Notes: generated from the letters alone by a model not told the origin. DNA of 64,000 nt from Rhodobacteraceae bacterium EhC02 (GCA_001650895.1 LXYH01000008.1:24348-88347), one strand, 5' to 3'. Shown: positions 43,550 to 52,827, numbered from the stretch's first letter. Numbers and translations are program-made.

Positions 43550-44206
43550 ATGAAGCAAATGATCCGAAGCGCTGCGACTGCCGCAGCCATAACCGTATCC
43601 GGCCTGCTCGGCACGGCAGCACCGGCCCAAGCTTACCCCGTCGACTGTGCGATCCTGTTGTGTCTTGCAGGTGGCTGGCCGGCCTCGGCGCCCTGCGCCC
43701 ATGCGCGGGCAGTGTTCATCCAGCGGATTACGCCTTGGCCGATCGAGCCGCCCTTGCAGATCTGGCGCTGTCCCATGGGGGCGTCGTTCAGTAGCCCTGC
43801 AGCCCCCTCGCCGAGGGAGCGGCTCATCAACATCGCGTCTCAGGTTTCGCCGTCGATTAGTTTGCCTGACAGCTCGCTTCCCCTCATCCCGGTGCAGGCA
43901 GACGAACAGGCTAACGCCGACATTTCCGGCGATGCCTTTGACTTCGTCAGGAGCATCCGAGTCTACCATATCCAGTTTAGTCAGCGTCGAAACCGGGATG
44001 GCGACTGCATCCGCTCCGATGCGACACGCCTTGGCTCTTACGGGGTTCAAGGCGATTACCGTTGGTCGCGCTCGAGCGTCGCTCAGGTACCGCCAGCTTC
44101 CGCCCTGCCCCGATCCCTGCACTGTGCCTCGGTGAATTATCGCGCGGTCTTTGTCGACTGGCGTGATCATGCGGGAAACTACGGCTTCGAAGAGGTCCGA
44201 TACTGA
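43550..44206 (+). CDS. Exported Cys-containing protein of conjugative elements, unknown
   Basis: A 218-residue protein with a clear signal peptide (MKQMIRSAATAAAITVSGLL, ending near APAQA). The mature N-terminus, YPVDCAILLCLAGGWPASAP then CAHARAVFIQRITPWPIEPP, is Cys- and Pro-rich; the tail ends FVDWRDHAGNYGFEEVRY. GAGGGAG precedes the ATG. I recall similar exported proteins close to T4SS loci in Rhodobacterales and rhizobia, without a known function. An outer-envelope or mating-contact role is a guess. A long antisense frame over the same bases is rejected. Confidence 0.7.
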   Translation: MKQMIRSAATAAAITVSGLLGTAAPAQAYPVDCAILLCLAGGWPASAPCAHARAVFIQRITPWPIEPPLQIWRCPMGASFSSPAAPSPRERLINIASQVSPSISLPDSSLPLIPVQADEQANADISGDAFDFVRSIRVYHIQFSQRRNRDGDCIRSDATRLGSYGVQGDYRWSRSSVAQVPPASALPRSLHCASVNYRAVFVDWRDHAGNYGFEEVRY

Positions 44207-44246
44207 ACGAGCGCGGGCCAGCCTCGCCCAGGCCCGCGTCCCTGAA

Positions 44247-44271
44247 ACCGTGCACTGGAGACCGTGCACTG
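44247..44271 (+). repeat. Tandem pair of ACCGTGCACTG
   Basis: ACCGTGCACTG occurs at 44247-44257 and again at 44261-44271, 14 bp apart. Each holds the palindrome GTGCAC. Located in the 239-bp gap between the exported-protein gene and the winged-helix gene; a short operator pair is possible. Confidence 0.5.
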
Positions 44272-44314
44272 AACCCCAAAACGAGAACGACGCCAGACCG
44301 TGAAGCCTGACGCC

Positions 44315-44351
44315 GCGCTAGAAAAACCACTGAACACGATTTTTCTAGCGC
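44315..44351. repeat. Perfect 12-bp inverted repeat before the winged-helix gene
   Basis: GCGCTAGAAAAA (44315-44326) and TTTTTCTAGCGC (44340-44351) are perfect complements around a 13-base loop. The right arm starts with a T tract, so it could be a bidirectional terminator for the exported-protein gene, or an operator or iteron-type site for the DNA-binding protein whose ATG is 95 bp downstream. Confidence 0.75.
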
Positions 44352-44445
44352 AACGTCGAAACGTCTGCAACCAGCAAAGTTGTTTTGCTGGCAAGAATGT
44401 TTTTACCTAACGGCATGGCGTTGGTCCTCTCAGGAGAACCTGACC

Positions 44446-45288
44446 ATGGAACCTACAACCGGACTGATCCTGCGCCGGATCACACAGACCGAGCTTTCCG
44501 TTTCCGCTCACAAGCTGGCGACCTTTATCCTAGATGGGATTTCCTGGAAGGAAGGTTACAACGGCTTGCCCCGGGGAACGGCGGCATTCACTTTGTCGGC
44601 TCTTGCCGAAAAGGTCGGCGTCTCGCGGCAATATCTGAGCGTCCTGCTGAACGAGCTTGAGACCTCAGAGCTCCAACTCGTCCGCCACAAGCCCCATGGC
44701 AAGTATGCACCTTGGCTTTTCCGCTTCACGGCCTTCGATAGGGAGGAAGAGCCCCGCGACGTCGAGTCAGGCGGACGCGACACATCACTATATAAAGAAA
44801 ATACTAACAAAACTATATTTTTGGGACAAATCAACATTAACGAAAAATCGAACGTTTTCCAGACCTGTTGGGCTGAGCTAATCAAGGCTGCTAAGACCGC
44901 CTTGCCATGCTGGAACGTCGACACGCAGGTCATCTGGGAGCGTTTCCTTGCCTTCAACCGGGCGCGTGGCAATGACGAGGTGCCGGCGGGCTTTCTGCTT
45001 GGCTTCATGCGCCGTTGGCGCAATTCGCCTGGTGAAGTGCCCCGCCAAATAACCACTCCAGCGCCTGAGAAACCGCTCGATCCTCGAGAGCGAGAACTGC
45101 TGGCACAGATTGCAGCCGCTCCAAGCATCAATCGACAGTTTCACGCGTCAGATTTGTGTCGTGCGATCGGGCAAGCCGCCTACGACGCCCGGGTTTTTGA
45201 CGTCATCAAGCGGTTCGCCTGTCCAAAATTCACCGCGACCCTCGCTGTGCACGGCCAAGCGGTGCTGGCAGGGGAGATTTCGCGATGA
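44446..45288 (+). CDS. Winged-helix plasmid-type regulator or replication-associated protein
   Basis: A 280-residue protein; ATG 44446 with AGGAG upstream. The N-terminal ~90 residues contain a MarR/Crp-like winged helix: AAFTLSALAEKVGVSRQYLS followed by VLLNELETSELQLVRHKPHG. The middle is a low-complexity linker (YKENTNKTIFLGQININEKS) with AT-rich DNA. The C-terminal half includes CWNVDTQVIWERFLAFNRAR and VPAGFLLGFMRRWRNSP. The overall plan resembles helix-turn-helix proteins on rhodobacterial plasmids, some linked to replication control. I cannot assign the function. It is the last intact gene of the mobile block. Confidence 0.65.
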   Translation: MEPTTGLILRRITQTELSVSAHKLATFILDGISWKEGYNGLPRGTAAFTLSALAEKVGVSRQYLSVLLNELETSELQLVRHKPHGKYAPWLFRFTAFDREEEPRDVESGGRDTSLYKENTNKTIFLGQININEKSNVFQTCWAELIKAAKTALPCWNVDTQVIWERFLAFNRARGNDEVPAGFLLGFMRRWRNSPGEVPRQITTPAPEKPLDPRERELLAQIAAAPSINRQFHASDLCRAIGQAAYDARVFDVIKRFACPKFTATLAVHGQAVLAGEISR

Positions 45289-45452
45289 CATTGCTCATGA
45301 TGAGGCTGCCACGAGGGAAAGGTCGATGTTCAGGTAGCGTGCAAATCACGCGCGCAAAACCTCCCCAGCTGCCACTTAGCCGAGGATCGACAGCGTTTGC
45401 GCCAAGCGGTCGATGTCCGGATAAATATCGGGAATGATATCGTATGATGTCG

Positions 45453-45930
45453 TCATGTGATGTGCCCCCAAAAACCTGTTTTGCGTCCATGGTCGCGCTT
45501 CAGGCGCGCAATGTAGGTGGCGTAAGGCTCAAACGTTCCGTAATCCTCAATCCGACCGTCCAACCCCTCGCATTCAACCAAGTGCTGGGCGGCATAGCCG
45601 TAGCGCTTTGATCTGACGTTCGACAGCGTGAAGTCGATTATGGCTCTCAGCGCCAGTGTGGCAGCCAGCGGAAATCGCGCAGACAATGCCTCAGCAGTGG
45701 GTACCAGAAGTTCATAGCGCTCGCCGTTGATTTCATCCGGACGGTCGATCAGAAGCCGCGCTGCGCGCTCCAGCGACGGCCACCTAAGGAAGAAGTCAAG
45801 CGCGGGCAGCAGGCTTGGATGTGCTGCCGCCTGATTCATTGCCCGTTCCTCGGCCTCGATATCCTCGAAATCAGGAAGCCGCTTCAAAAAATCGCGCAGA
45901 TATTCGGACAAACGTGTGCTCTCAAAACAT
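45453..45930 (-). pseudogene. DUF6880 family protein, C-terminal fragment
   Basis: About 155 codons match the C-terminus of DUF6880 proteins: YLRDFLKRLPDFEDIEAEER, AALDFFLRWPSLERAARLL-type segment, LRAIIDFTLSNVRSKRYGYA, and terminal YIARLKRDHGRKTGFWGHI. Family members are much longer, and here there is no proper start (only TTG inside the conserved part). The homology stops at about 45930, where the sequence runs into the ADP-ribosylglycohydrolase fragment read on the other strand. A 26-codon ORF (MTTSYDIIPDIYPDIDRLAQ...) overlaps its stop as ATGA and may be another remnant. Region 45289-45452 holds nothing else. Confidence 0.75.
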
Positions 45931-45939
45931 CTCCACCTG

Positions 45940-46586
45940 GAATGACATGCCTGTCTAGCCTGCGTTCAGCAAAGCGGTTTGGAGACACGGCGCGGAACGA
46001 TTCCAAAGGCTGCGGCACAATTATGCGGGTAGCCCCTGTTGCGCTATGCTCTGCGACCTCGGCGCGCGATCTGGCCCTGGAAACCTCGGCGCTGACCCAT
46101 GGGCACCTGACGGGCCAAGAGGCGGCAGCAGCCTTTGTTGATATTCTAAGGGCTGTCACCCGTGGCGTGCCCCTTGAACAGGCAGTCACGGAGGCAATTG
46201 TCCAAACTCATGGCGAAACGGCCGTTGCTTTGGCGCATGCCGTCTCTGCCCCGCGCGGAGGGAGAGCTGAGACGGTAGAAAGTTTGGGCGGTGGTTGGGT
46301 TGCCGAAGAGGCGCCTGCAATTGCGGTTTATGCAGCGCTGGCCTCCGACAGTTTCGCCGCTGGCCTCCAGATCGCCCTTTGTCATTCCGGTGACAGCGAC
46401 AGCACGGCTGCCATTGCAGGTAATTTGCTCGGGTTGCTCTACCCAGCACAGGTGGCTTTGCACCCGGCTCATGATCAAATCGAATGCCCGGACCTGATAG
46501 ATCGGATTGCACGGGATCTTGCCTTGGACGAAGATCCGGCGACGCGGCTTTCGGACCAGTTCTGTGAAAGGTATCCGGGTTGGTAA
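45940..46586 (+). pseudogene. ADP-ribosylglycohydrolase, C-terminal fragment
   Basis: About 215 codons of an ADP-ribosyl-glycohydrolase (DraG-like): NDSKGCGTIMRVAPVAL, then the metal-site motif HSGDSDSTAAIAGNLLGLLY and the native end CERYPGW. The N-terminal third with the first metal ligands is missing, and the frame upstream of CLSSLRSAKRFG (about 45945) is the antisense of the DUF6880 fragment. So the gene is broken at the same point as its neighbour. Intact members remove ADP-ribose from targets and occur with ADP-ribosyltransferase toxins. Confidence 0.8.
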
Positions 46587-46645
46587 ACCGTCGTGCAACA
46601 GCCTTCCTGCATGGCGCTGCAAACCCGCCTGATAAGGATTGGCGC

Positions 46646-48166
46646 AATCTGATGTTCCCGATCAAAGAGATACTCGATGCGCTCGTTGATCGTGGACAGC
46701 AGTCTTCGCAAATCAACGCCTTCAACGTCGTTCGAAAGAACAGACGGATCAGGCATTAATTCGCGGAAAGCAAACCGGCGGCGTAGCGCTGTATCCAAGA
46801 GAGCGATGGAACGGTCGGCTGTGTTCATCGTACCGATGACGTGCAGGTTTCTTGGCACGCCGAAAGGTTTTTTCGAGTAAGGGAGTGTCAGGCTAATTTC
46901 GTTGTCCATCCCGAGCCGCTTGTCAGGCTCGAGAAGGGTGATCAGTTCGCCGAATACCTTCGAAATATTCGCCCGGTTAATTTCATCGATGATGAGGACA
47001 AAACTCTCAGGATCCTTCGCCAGCATTCGATTGTCACCGCCCTCATCGTCCAAGCTGTCATCTTTCTGATCTGCTGGAACCAACCAGGATTGATCCGGAT
47101 GGCTCGTCCAATTGGGCATGTTGTGGTTTTCCCATCCGCCCGTCGGCTCAACCCCGGTTTCCTGACCTGCTTGAACAAGTGCTTCACGATATTGTTGCAA
47201 TGAGAACCCGGCGGTGTTCGCTTCAGCAAGTCGAGTGGCGATATCCTGTACAACCTGCCGGAAGGTGCCATCGCGTACGGGCGGCATGACGCCTACCGTC
47301 AACAGCCCCGACGAAGTGTTAGCGCTCATTTCATTCGCCGCAGGACTTCTTATAGGAGCATCGCAGGCCGCTTCTGCCCGCTCCGAGATCCGACGAAAGA
47401 TCCCGGCAACAGGTACCAAGCGAAATCCCGTGTCTGTCGATCCGCCTTCGGCTTTATCGGTAGTTGGCCGGAGACCTTCGACAAATTCCTCGTACGAAAT
47501 CGACTGGTGAAAGGTCACGAATTCGATGCGCCCCTCGCTCACGAGCTTCCGATACACGTTCATCAATGCAGATCGCTGACCCTTGCCCTTCAGCCCGGAT
47601 GCGGTCTGCTCACCCAAGCAAAGCCGAACTGCTTCCCATGCCGTTCGATAGGTTTTGCCTGTGCCTGGCGGGCCATAGAGGATCAAGTTCACTGCAGAAG
47701 GCGCTGGTGCTCTTGTTGTGTCGGTCACGGCGTCCGCCTCCGCTTGAGAATTGAGTTTATAGGTAAAAATGGTAGAGCTGCTTGGGTTTGGTTCTGTGCT
47801 TTTGGGCGACGGCACTTGCGCAAGTTTCTGAAATTTTTCCCCACCAAGGGCTTGGCAGATATTTGGGAAAGCGTCCTTCAACCCCATCGCGGACGCGAGA
47901 TCGCCCGCGCGGATAGAGACATCCATTGCTGCCTTTTCCCTTGCAGGTTCGATGAAATAGTTCAGAGCACCGAGCCTGATCCGGTCTGCGCCTTCCATAA
48001 GATGCTCGTAGCGCTCAGGGCGCTCTCCGGGCTGATCGTTCTGATCCACGATGATGAAGCCAGCGTTATGAAGACGTGCGGCAGCATCGGCCTTCTGTCC
48101 CCAGCCACCGTTTAGTTCCGTCTTGTTGAGGATGAAGCCAATAAGCGGTTTGGTTGGGTAGCTACC
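46646..48166 (-). pseudogene. McrB-like AAA+ GTPase fragment, both ends truncated
   Basis: About 505 codons. The AAA+ domain has Walker A LILYGPPGTGKTYRTAW, the McrB-type segment VTFHQSISYEEFVEGLRP, Walker B FVLIIDEINRANISKVFGEL and NLHVIGTMNTADRSIALLDT with sensor Arg in LRRRFAFRELMPD. At the C-terminal side the homology ends abruptly at YLFDREHQI (46646); intact proteins continue, while here the frame enters antisense of the glycohydrolase gene. Upstream of a GTG at 48049 the frame still codes for protein-like sequence (IGFILNKTELNGGWGQKADA, then AARLHNAGFIIVDQ) back to a stop next to the aldehyde dehydrogenase gene, with no start codon, so the N-terminus is lost too. McrB with McrC cuts methylated DNA; no McrC is present. 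Confidence 0.8.
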
Positions 48167-49705
48167 TCAACGCTGCGCCTGTTTCAGGTCATCCGGCAGG
48201 ATCGCATCTGGCATGTTCTGATAGCAAACCGGCCGCAGAAACCGACGGATGGACAGGGTTCCAACGCTGGTGGCGCCAAAATTGGTCGAGGCCGGATAGG
48301 GTCCACCGTGAACCATCGTATCGGCGACTTCAACGCCAGTAGGGAAACCGTTGACCAGCAAGCGACCGGCTTTGCGTTCGAGAATTGGCACATAGGCACG
48401 GGCCAGCGCCGTATCACTGTCATCCATGTGCAGTGTGCAGGTCAATTGCCCGTGCAAGCTGCGGGCCACGGCACGCATTTCATCCTCATCGCGCACCCGC
48501 ACGACAAGGCCCAGCGGACCAAACACCTCTTCGCCCAGCGCAGGGTCAGCCAGCCAGGCCTCGCCGCTGGTTTGATAAAGGTAGGGGGTTGCCTCACGCC
48601 CTTGGCAGGTGGTCTTCAGCACTTCCTGCACACCCTCGTTTTCGGCGATACGTGCTTGCCCGCTGCGATAGGCCTGCGCGATGCCATCGGTCAGCATGGT
48701 TTGTGCGCCTGTCGCACCCAAGGCCTGGCTTGCCGCGGCCACAAAGGCGTCAGCGTCAGTGCCGTCAATCACAACCGCCACGCCTGGATTGGTGCAAAAC
48801 TGCCCCGCCCCCATGGTCAGCGATCCGGCCCAGCCTTTGGCAATTTCAGAACCGCGCGCGGCGAGTGCGCCCGGCAGAATGAACATCGGGTTCACCGAGC
48901 CAAGTTCGCCGAAAAACGGAATGGGTTCGTTGCGCGAGGCACACAGATCGAACAGCGCACGCCCCCCGACCAGCGACCCAGTAAAGCCCACCGCCTTGAT
49001 CAGCGGGTGCTGGACCAGCGCTTGCCCGACATCGCGCCGCCCGCCCTGCACAAGGCTGAACACGCCAGCGGGCATGCCGCAGCGGGCAACCGCGGCGTGG
49101 ATCGCTTCGGCCACAATCTCGGCGGTGCCGGGATGGGCGCTGTGGCCCTTGACCACGACCGGACACCCGGCGGCAAGGGCTGCGGCCGTATCGCCACCTG
49201 CCGTGGAAAACGCCAACGGAAAGTTGGACGCGCCAAAGACGGCGACGGGGCCAATCGGGCGCTGAACCATCTTCATGTCGGGGCGCGGCAGGGGCTTGCG
49301 CTCAGGCAGGGCCGGATCGTGGCGCCGGTCCAGATAGTCGCCCGCAAGGATATGATCGGCGAACAGGCGCAACTGACCGGTGGTGCGGCCACGTTCGCCT
49401 TGCAGGCGCGCTTCGGGCAGGCCGGTTTCCTGGCAGCCGATCAGGGTGATCGCGTCGCCGCGGGCATCAATCTCATCGGCGATGGCGTTCAGAAAGGCGG
49501 CACGGTCGGCACGGCTGCTGACGCCATAGGTTTCGAACGCCGTCTCGGCGGCCTGCACTGCGGCATCGACATGCGCGGGTGTGCCGACGGAAAAACGGTG
49601 TGATGGCCCGTGCGCCGGGGCGCTGGCAAAGCTGTCGCTGCCGGCCACCCAAGTACTACCAATCAGGTGCTTTCCGTGCGGCGCGAAATCTGTAGGTTTG
49701 GTCAT
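48167..49705 (-). CDS. 2,5-dioxovalerate (2-oxoglutarate semialdehyde) dehydrogenase
   Basis: A 512-residue NAD(P)+ aldehyde dehydrogenase starting at ATG 49705. The subgroup pattern FGASNFPLAFSTAGGDTAAA followed by CPVVVKGHSAHPGT, catalytic Glu in FFGELGSVNP, catalytic Cys in GAGQFCTNPG and TGVEVADTMVHGGPYPAST identify the 2-oxoglutarate-semialdehyde dehydrogenase family. It oxidises the product of the XylX-like dehydratase to 2-oxoglutarate, the last step of Weimberg-type pentose or hexarate oxidation. Last gene of the minus-strand operon; the broken McrB gene begins directly after its stop. Confidence 0.88.
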   Translation of the reverse strand: MTKPTDFAPHGKHLIGSTWVAGSDSFASAPAHGPSHRFSVGTPAHVDAAVQAAETAFETYGVSSRADRAAFLNAIADEIDARGDAITLIGCQETGLPEARLQGERGRTTGQLRLFADHILAGDYLDRRHDPALPERKPLPRPDMKMVQRPIGPVAVFGASNFPLAFSTAGGDTAAALAAGCPVVVKGHSAHPGTAEIVAEAIHAAVARCGMPAGVFSLVQGGRRDVGQALVQHPLIKAVGFTGSLVGGRALFDLCASRNEPIPFFGELGSVNPMFILPGALAARGSEIAKGWAGSLTMGAGQFCTNPGVAVVIDGTDADAFVAAASQALGATGAQTMLTDGIAQAYRSGQARIAENEGVQEVLKTTCQGREATPYLYQTSGEAWLADPALGEEVFGPLGLVVRVRDEDEMRAVARSLHGQLTCTLHMDDSDTALARAYVPILERKAGRLLVNGFPTGVEVADTMVHGGPYPASTNFGATSVGTLSIRRFLRPVCYQNMPDAILPDDLKQAQR

Positions 49706-49731
49706 CGTAGAATCCTTTGAATTTGACCAGA

Positions 49732-50772
49732 TCAATCTGGCATCCTGATCTGAATCTTGATGTCTTCGGCACGCCCTTCGGCTGCACGTTCGAAGGCCGC
49801 GATGCTGTCGTCGAAATCATATGTCCCGGTGATCAGCGGGCCCACGTCAATCTGGCCGCTGGCCAACAGGTTGATCGCGCGGTCATAGACATTGGCGTAG
49901 CGAAACACGGTGAAAAGCGCGATTTCGCGCACCTGCAAGGCCACGATGTCCACCGCCACCGGGTCAATCGGCATGCCCACAGCGACAATCGTACCGCCAG
50001 GCCGCAGCAGGTCCGCAATGCCGCGAAAGGCCGCCGCCGCACCGGAACATTCAAACAGCACATCCGCCCCCCAGCCGCCCGTCGCGGTGCCGATCTGTGC
50101 GGCAGGGCTGCCGTTGCGCGCGTACAGTGGATGGATACCAGGGTACTGCGCGGCAATGTCCAGCTTTTGATCCTGCGGGTCAAAGATGAACACATCCGAA
50201 CACCCCGAAGCCCGCGCCGCCAGCGCCTGCAACAGGCCAATCGGCCCGGCCCCCAGCACCACGGCAATATCGCCGGGCTTGATCTGCACTTTGGTGGCGG
50301 CCTGAATGCAGACCGCCAGCGGCTCGACCATTGCGCCCTGTGCGGCAGTGACGGTGGCGGGCAGACGGTAGCACAGCGACGCAGGATGCACGACCTCGGG
50401 GGTCAGGCAGCCGTGATCGGGCGGCGTGGCCCAAAAGGTCAGGCTGGGGTCAAGATTGTAGCGCCCGATCCGGCTGGCGCGCGAGGTGAAATCCGGCACG
50501 CCCGGCTCGACGCAGACACGATCACCGATGCGCAAAGTGGTGACATCACCGCCCACCTCGACCACGACACCCGCCGCCTCATGGCCCAGAACCATCGGCG
50601 CGCTTACGACAAAAGGACCGATGCGCCCGTGTTGGTAATAGTGGACATCGCTGCCGCAGATGCCCACCACTTCGGTTCGGACGCGCACAGCATCGCGGGC
50701 AAGGGTCTGCGGCAAGTCGATCTCGCGCAGCGACAATTCCAGCGCGCGCTCCAGTACCAGGGCTTTGGGCAT
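49732..50772 (-). CDS. Zinc-dependent xylitol/polyol dehydrogenase (MDR family)
   Basis: A 346-residue medium-chain dehydrogenase; ATG 50772. Catalytic zinc ligands are in [16 protein letters not shown] (Cys) and LGHEAAG (His), and the NAD fold is [20 protein letters not shown]. The lobe that holds the structural zinc in many relatives (four Cys) is instead [20 protein letters not shown], without those Cys, as in rhizobial xylitol dehydrogenases I recall. Best fit is xylitol (or D-arabinitol) to D-xylulose, feeding the xylulokinase across the divergent promoter. Substrate is inferred from neighbours. Confidence 0.8.
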   Translation of the reverse strand: MPKALVLERALELSLREIDLPQTLARDAVRVRTEVVGICGSDVHYYQHGRIGPFVVSAPMVLGHEAAGVVVEVGGDVTTLRIGDRVCVEPGVPDFTSRASRIGRYNLDPSLTFWATPPDHGCLTPEVVHPASLCYRLPATVTAAQGAMVEPLAVCIQAATKVQIKPGDIAVVLGAGPIGLLQALAARASGCSDVFIFDPQDQKLDIAAQYPGIHPLYARNGSPAAQIGTATGGWGADVLFECSGAAAAFRGIADLLRPGGTIVAVGMPIDPVAVDIVALQVREIALFTVFRYANVYDRAINLLASGQIDVGPLITGTYDFDDSIAAFERAAEGRAEDIKIQIRMPD

Positions 50773-50782
50773 CGTGGTTCCT

Positions 50783-51544
50783 TTACAGACAGGTATATCC
50801 GGCATCGACGTTCAGGATGGTTCCGGTGATCAGGCTGGCCGCGTCCGAGGCAAGAAACTGCACCGCCGAAGCAACCTCGTGTGGCTCGCCCAAGCGCCCC
50901 ATGGGGGTAAGGTCTTTCCAACGGGCCATCAGGGCCTCGCCATTCTCGACACTGTCAAGCAGCGATGTGGCGATATAGGTGGGGGCAACGGCATTGACCC
51001 GCACGCCCCGCGTCGCCCATTCCACGGCCAGCGACCGGGTCAGTTGATGCACCGCCGCCTTGGAGGCGTTGTAGTGGCATTGCGGCTGCGGCGTGTTTAC
51101 GATGTGCCCCGACATCGAGCCGATATTCACAATCGCGCCGCCGCCCGCCCCCAGCATGGCGCGCCCGAAGGTCCGGCAGCAGCGGAAAACGCCGGTCAGG
51201 TTGACCTTGGTCACGAAATCCCAGTCGTCATCCGACAGGTCTTCTGCCCCGGCAGAGGTGACAACGCCTGCGTTGCAGACCAGAATATCCAGCGCGCCCA
51301 GCCTAGCCGACAGCGCCTCGATCGCGTTGGTGTCGGTCACGTCCAGAGCATGCGCTTCGGCAGCCAGCCCCTTGCCGCGCAGGGTTTCCGCCGTAGCCTC
51401 GGCCCGTTCGGCAACCAGATCGGTGCAGATCACATGGGCACCGGTCGCGGCCAGCGCTTCGGCGCAGGCCGCGCCAATGCCCTGCCCCGCGCCGGTAACC
51501 AACGCGCGTTTGCCCGCAAGGCTAAGTTTCGCAGCATAGTTCAT
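50783..51544 (-). CDS. SDR-family polyol/sugar dehydrogenase
   Basis: A 253-residue classical short-chain dehydrogenase: cofactor loop VTGAGQGIGAACAEALA, ILVCNAGVVTSAG (NAG motif), catalytic Ser in NIGSMSGHIVNTPQPQ and Tyr/Lys in YNASKAAVHQLTRSLAVEWA. An Asp after the second strand (ICTDLVAERA) predicts NAD+ preference. The IVNTPQPQ-x-x-YNASK pattern is shared with bacterial arabinitol/galactitol-type dehydrogenases. 10 bp upstream of the xylitol dehydrogenase start. Gives the operon two polyol or sugar oxidation steps. Confidence 0.82.
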   Translation of the reverse strand: MNYAAKLSLAGKRALVTGAGQGIGAACAEALAATGAHVICTDLVAERAEATAETLRGKGLAAEAHALDVTDTNAIEALSARLGALDILVCNAGVVTSAGAEDLSDDDWDFVTKVNLTGVFRCCRTFGRAMLGAGGGAIVNIGSMSGHIVNTPQPQCHYNASKAAVHQLTRSLAVEWATRGVRVNAVAPTYIATSLLDSVENGEALMARWKDLTPMGRLGEPHEVASAVQFLASDAASLITGTILNVDAGYTCL

Positions 51545-51619
51545 TCCGGTCTCCTACTGTTGATCAGCGCTGAGCGCGCGTTGGTTACCGGCACGCGGCA
51601 TTCCGGACCATTCAGGCGG

Positions 51620-52768
51620 TCACGACAAAAGCCCGCGTGCCGCCAGATTGCCCATCAGCGCGCGCAGACCAAAGGTCCAGGGTGCGGCCTTGTCCGACCC
51701 GGTCACGGTATTGGTCAGCGTGCCCAAAAGCGGCGTGCTGATGTCCACCACGTCGCCCGGCTTGTGGGTGAAGCCGCTGCCCGGTGCGCCCCGGTCTTGC
51801 GTGGGGGCAAACATCGTTCCCGTGAACAGCAGGAATCCGTCCGGGTACTGGTGATTGGCGTTGCAGGTCTGGGCGACCAATTCCGCAGGCGAGCGGCTGA
51901 TTTCAGACATGTTGGATGCGCCCGAAATCTCAAACCCGTCAGTGCCGGTGACCTTCATGCTCAGCTGTGCGGTCTCGATATCGCGGATGGTGAACGCATC
52001 GTCGAACAGGCGGATGAACGGGCCAACCGCGCAAGAGGCGTTGTTATCCTTGGCCTTGCCCAACAGCAGCGCCGAACGCCCCTCGACGTCACGCAGGTTC
52101 ACATCATTGCCCAGAACAGCGCCGCAGATCGTGCCGCGCCCGTCAACCACCATGACGATTTCCGGCTCGGGGTTGCTCCAGTTTGAAATCGGATTTATGC
52201 CCACCTCGGCCCCGTAACCGACGGCAGACATGGGTTGCGATTTGGTGAAAACCTCGGCATCGGGGCCGATGCCCACCTCAAGATATTGCGACCACAGCCC
52301 TTCGGATTCGAGTGCGCGCTTGACGCCCTTTGCCGCCTCGGATCCGGCCCTGATTGACGACAGGTTGCCGCCGATCAACTTGCCGATGCGGCTTCGGATC
52401 ACGTCGGCCTTGGCCGGATCGCCCAGCGTGCGTTCGTCGATGACCCGTTCGATCATCGAACTGGCGAAGGTTACGCCGCACGCCTTGATCGACTGCAGAT
52501 CGCAAGGCGCAAGCAGGCAGTTTCTATCGCCACCCGACCGCATGGCAGCAGGTTCATGTAAGAACGCGTCGAGCGGGCCAAGGTTTTCGCCCTCAAGGCT
52601 GTCGAAACTGCCAGCGATGCCGGCGTTCAGCAGGTCGGTCATTGTCGGAAAACTGGCAGTGACATCAATAATGTGCCCGCCCCGCAAGACCACGACCGAG
52701 GGGCCATTGACATCGGCACGCCAGACGCGCCCCACAAGTTTCGCGGTTTCATGGTTGATAGGCAGCAT
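51620..52768 (-). CDS. FAH-fold 2-keto-3-deoxypentonate dehydratase (XylX-like)
   Basis: A 382-residue protein. ATG 52768 is preceded by GAGAGG; a GTG two codons earlier is less likely. The C-terminal fumarylacetoacetase-fold domain carries metal ligands in WSNPEPEIVMVVDGRGTICG and GAVLGNDVNLRDVEGR, and ends with FTGTMFAPTQDRG and KPGDVVDISTPLLGTL. Length and layout match XylX of Caulobacter and related 2-keto-3-deoxy-arabinonate/xylonate dehydratases, which yield 2-oxoglutarate semialdehyde. Its product is the substrate of the dehydrogenase at 48167. First gene of the minus-strand operon. The pentonate dehydratase that should precede it in the pathway is not in the window. Confidence 0.82.
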   Translation of the reverse strand: MLPINHETAKLVGRVWRADVNGPSVVVLRGGHIIDVTASFPTMTDLLNAGIAGSFDSLEGENLGPLDAFLHEPAAMRSGGDRNCLLAPCDLQSIKACGVTFASSMIERVIDERTLGDPAKADVIRSRIGKLIGGNLSSIRAGSEAAKGVKRALESEGLWSQYLEVGIGPDAEVFTKSQPMSAVGYGAEVGINPISNWSNPEPEIVMVVDGRGTICGAVLGNDVNLRDVEGRSALLLGKAKDNNASCAVGPFIRLFDDAFTIRDIETAQLSMKVTGTDGFEISGASNMSEISRSPAELVAQTCNANHQYPDGFLLFTGTMFAPTQDRGAPGSGFTHKPGDVVDISTPLLGTLTNTVTGSDKAAPWTFGLRALMGNLAARGLLS

Positions 52769-52792
52769 TTTCACCTCTCAGGGTTAGATTTG

Positions 52793-52827
52793 TAGTATTA
52801 CTATCGCCTCATGCGGAAAAATGTCAA
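52793..52827 (-). promoter_or_regulatory. Promoter P1 with TAGTATTACTA operator
   Basis: On the minus strand, consensus -35 TTGACA (52822-52827) is followed after 17-18 bp by a -10 (ATAGTA or TAGTAA) that lies within the palindrome TAGTATTACTA (52793-52803). It drives the XylX-to-dehydrogenase operon. The same 11-mer recurs exactly at 58531, and a variant at 53023. Confidence 0.75.

Noticed and set aside
43442..44269. A 275-codon minus-strand frame opposite the exported protein
   Set aside because: The plus frame has a clean signal peptide and Shine-Dalgarno; the minus product is Arg-rich with no motif.
48150..48180. An att site or tRNA-borne integration border
   Set aside because: No tRNA-like sequence, integrase gene or direct repeat is visible at the joint.
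49732..50772. Loss of structural zinc cysteines as a defect in the xylitol dehydrogenase
   Set aside because: I recall a whole branch of bacterial and mammalian polyol dehydrogenases lacking that site; the catalytic zinc ligands are intact.
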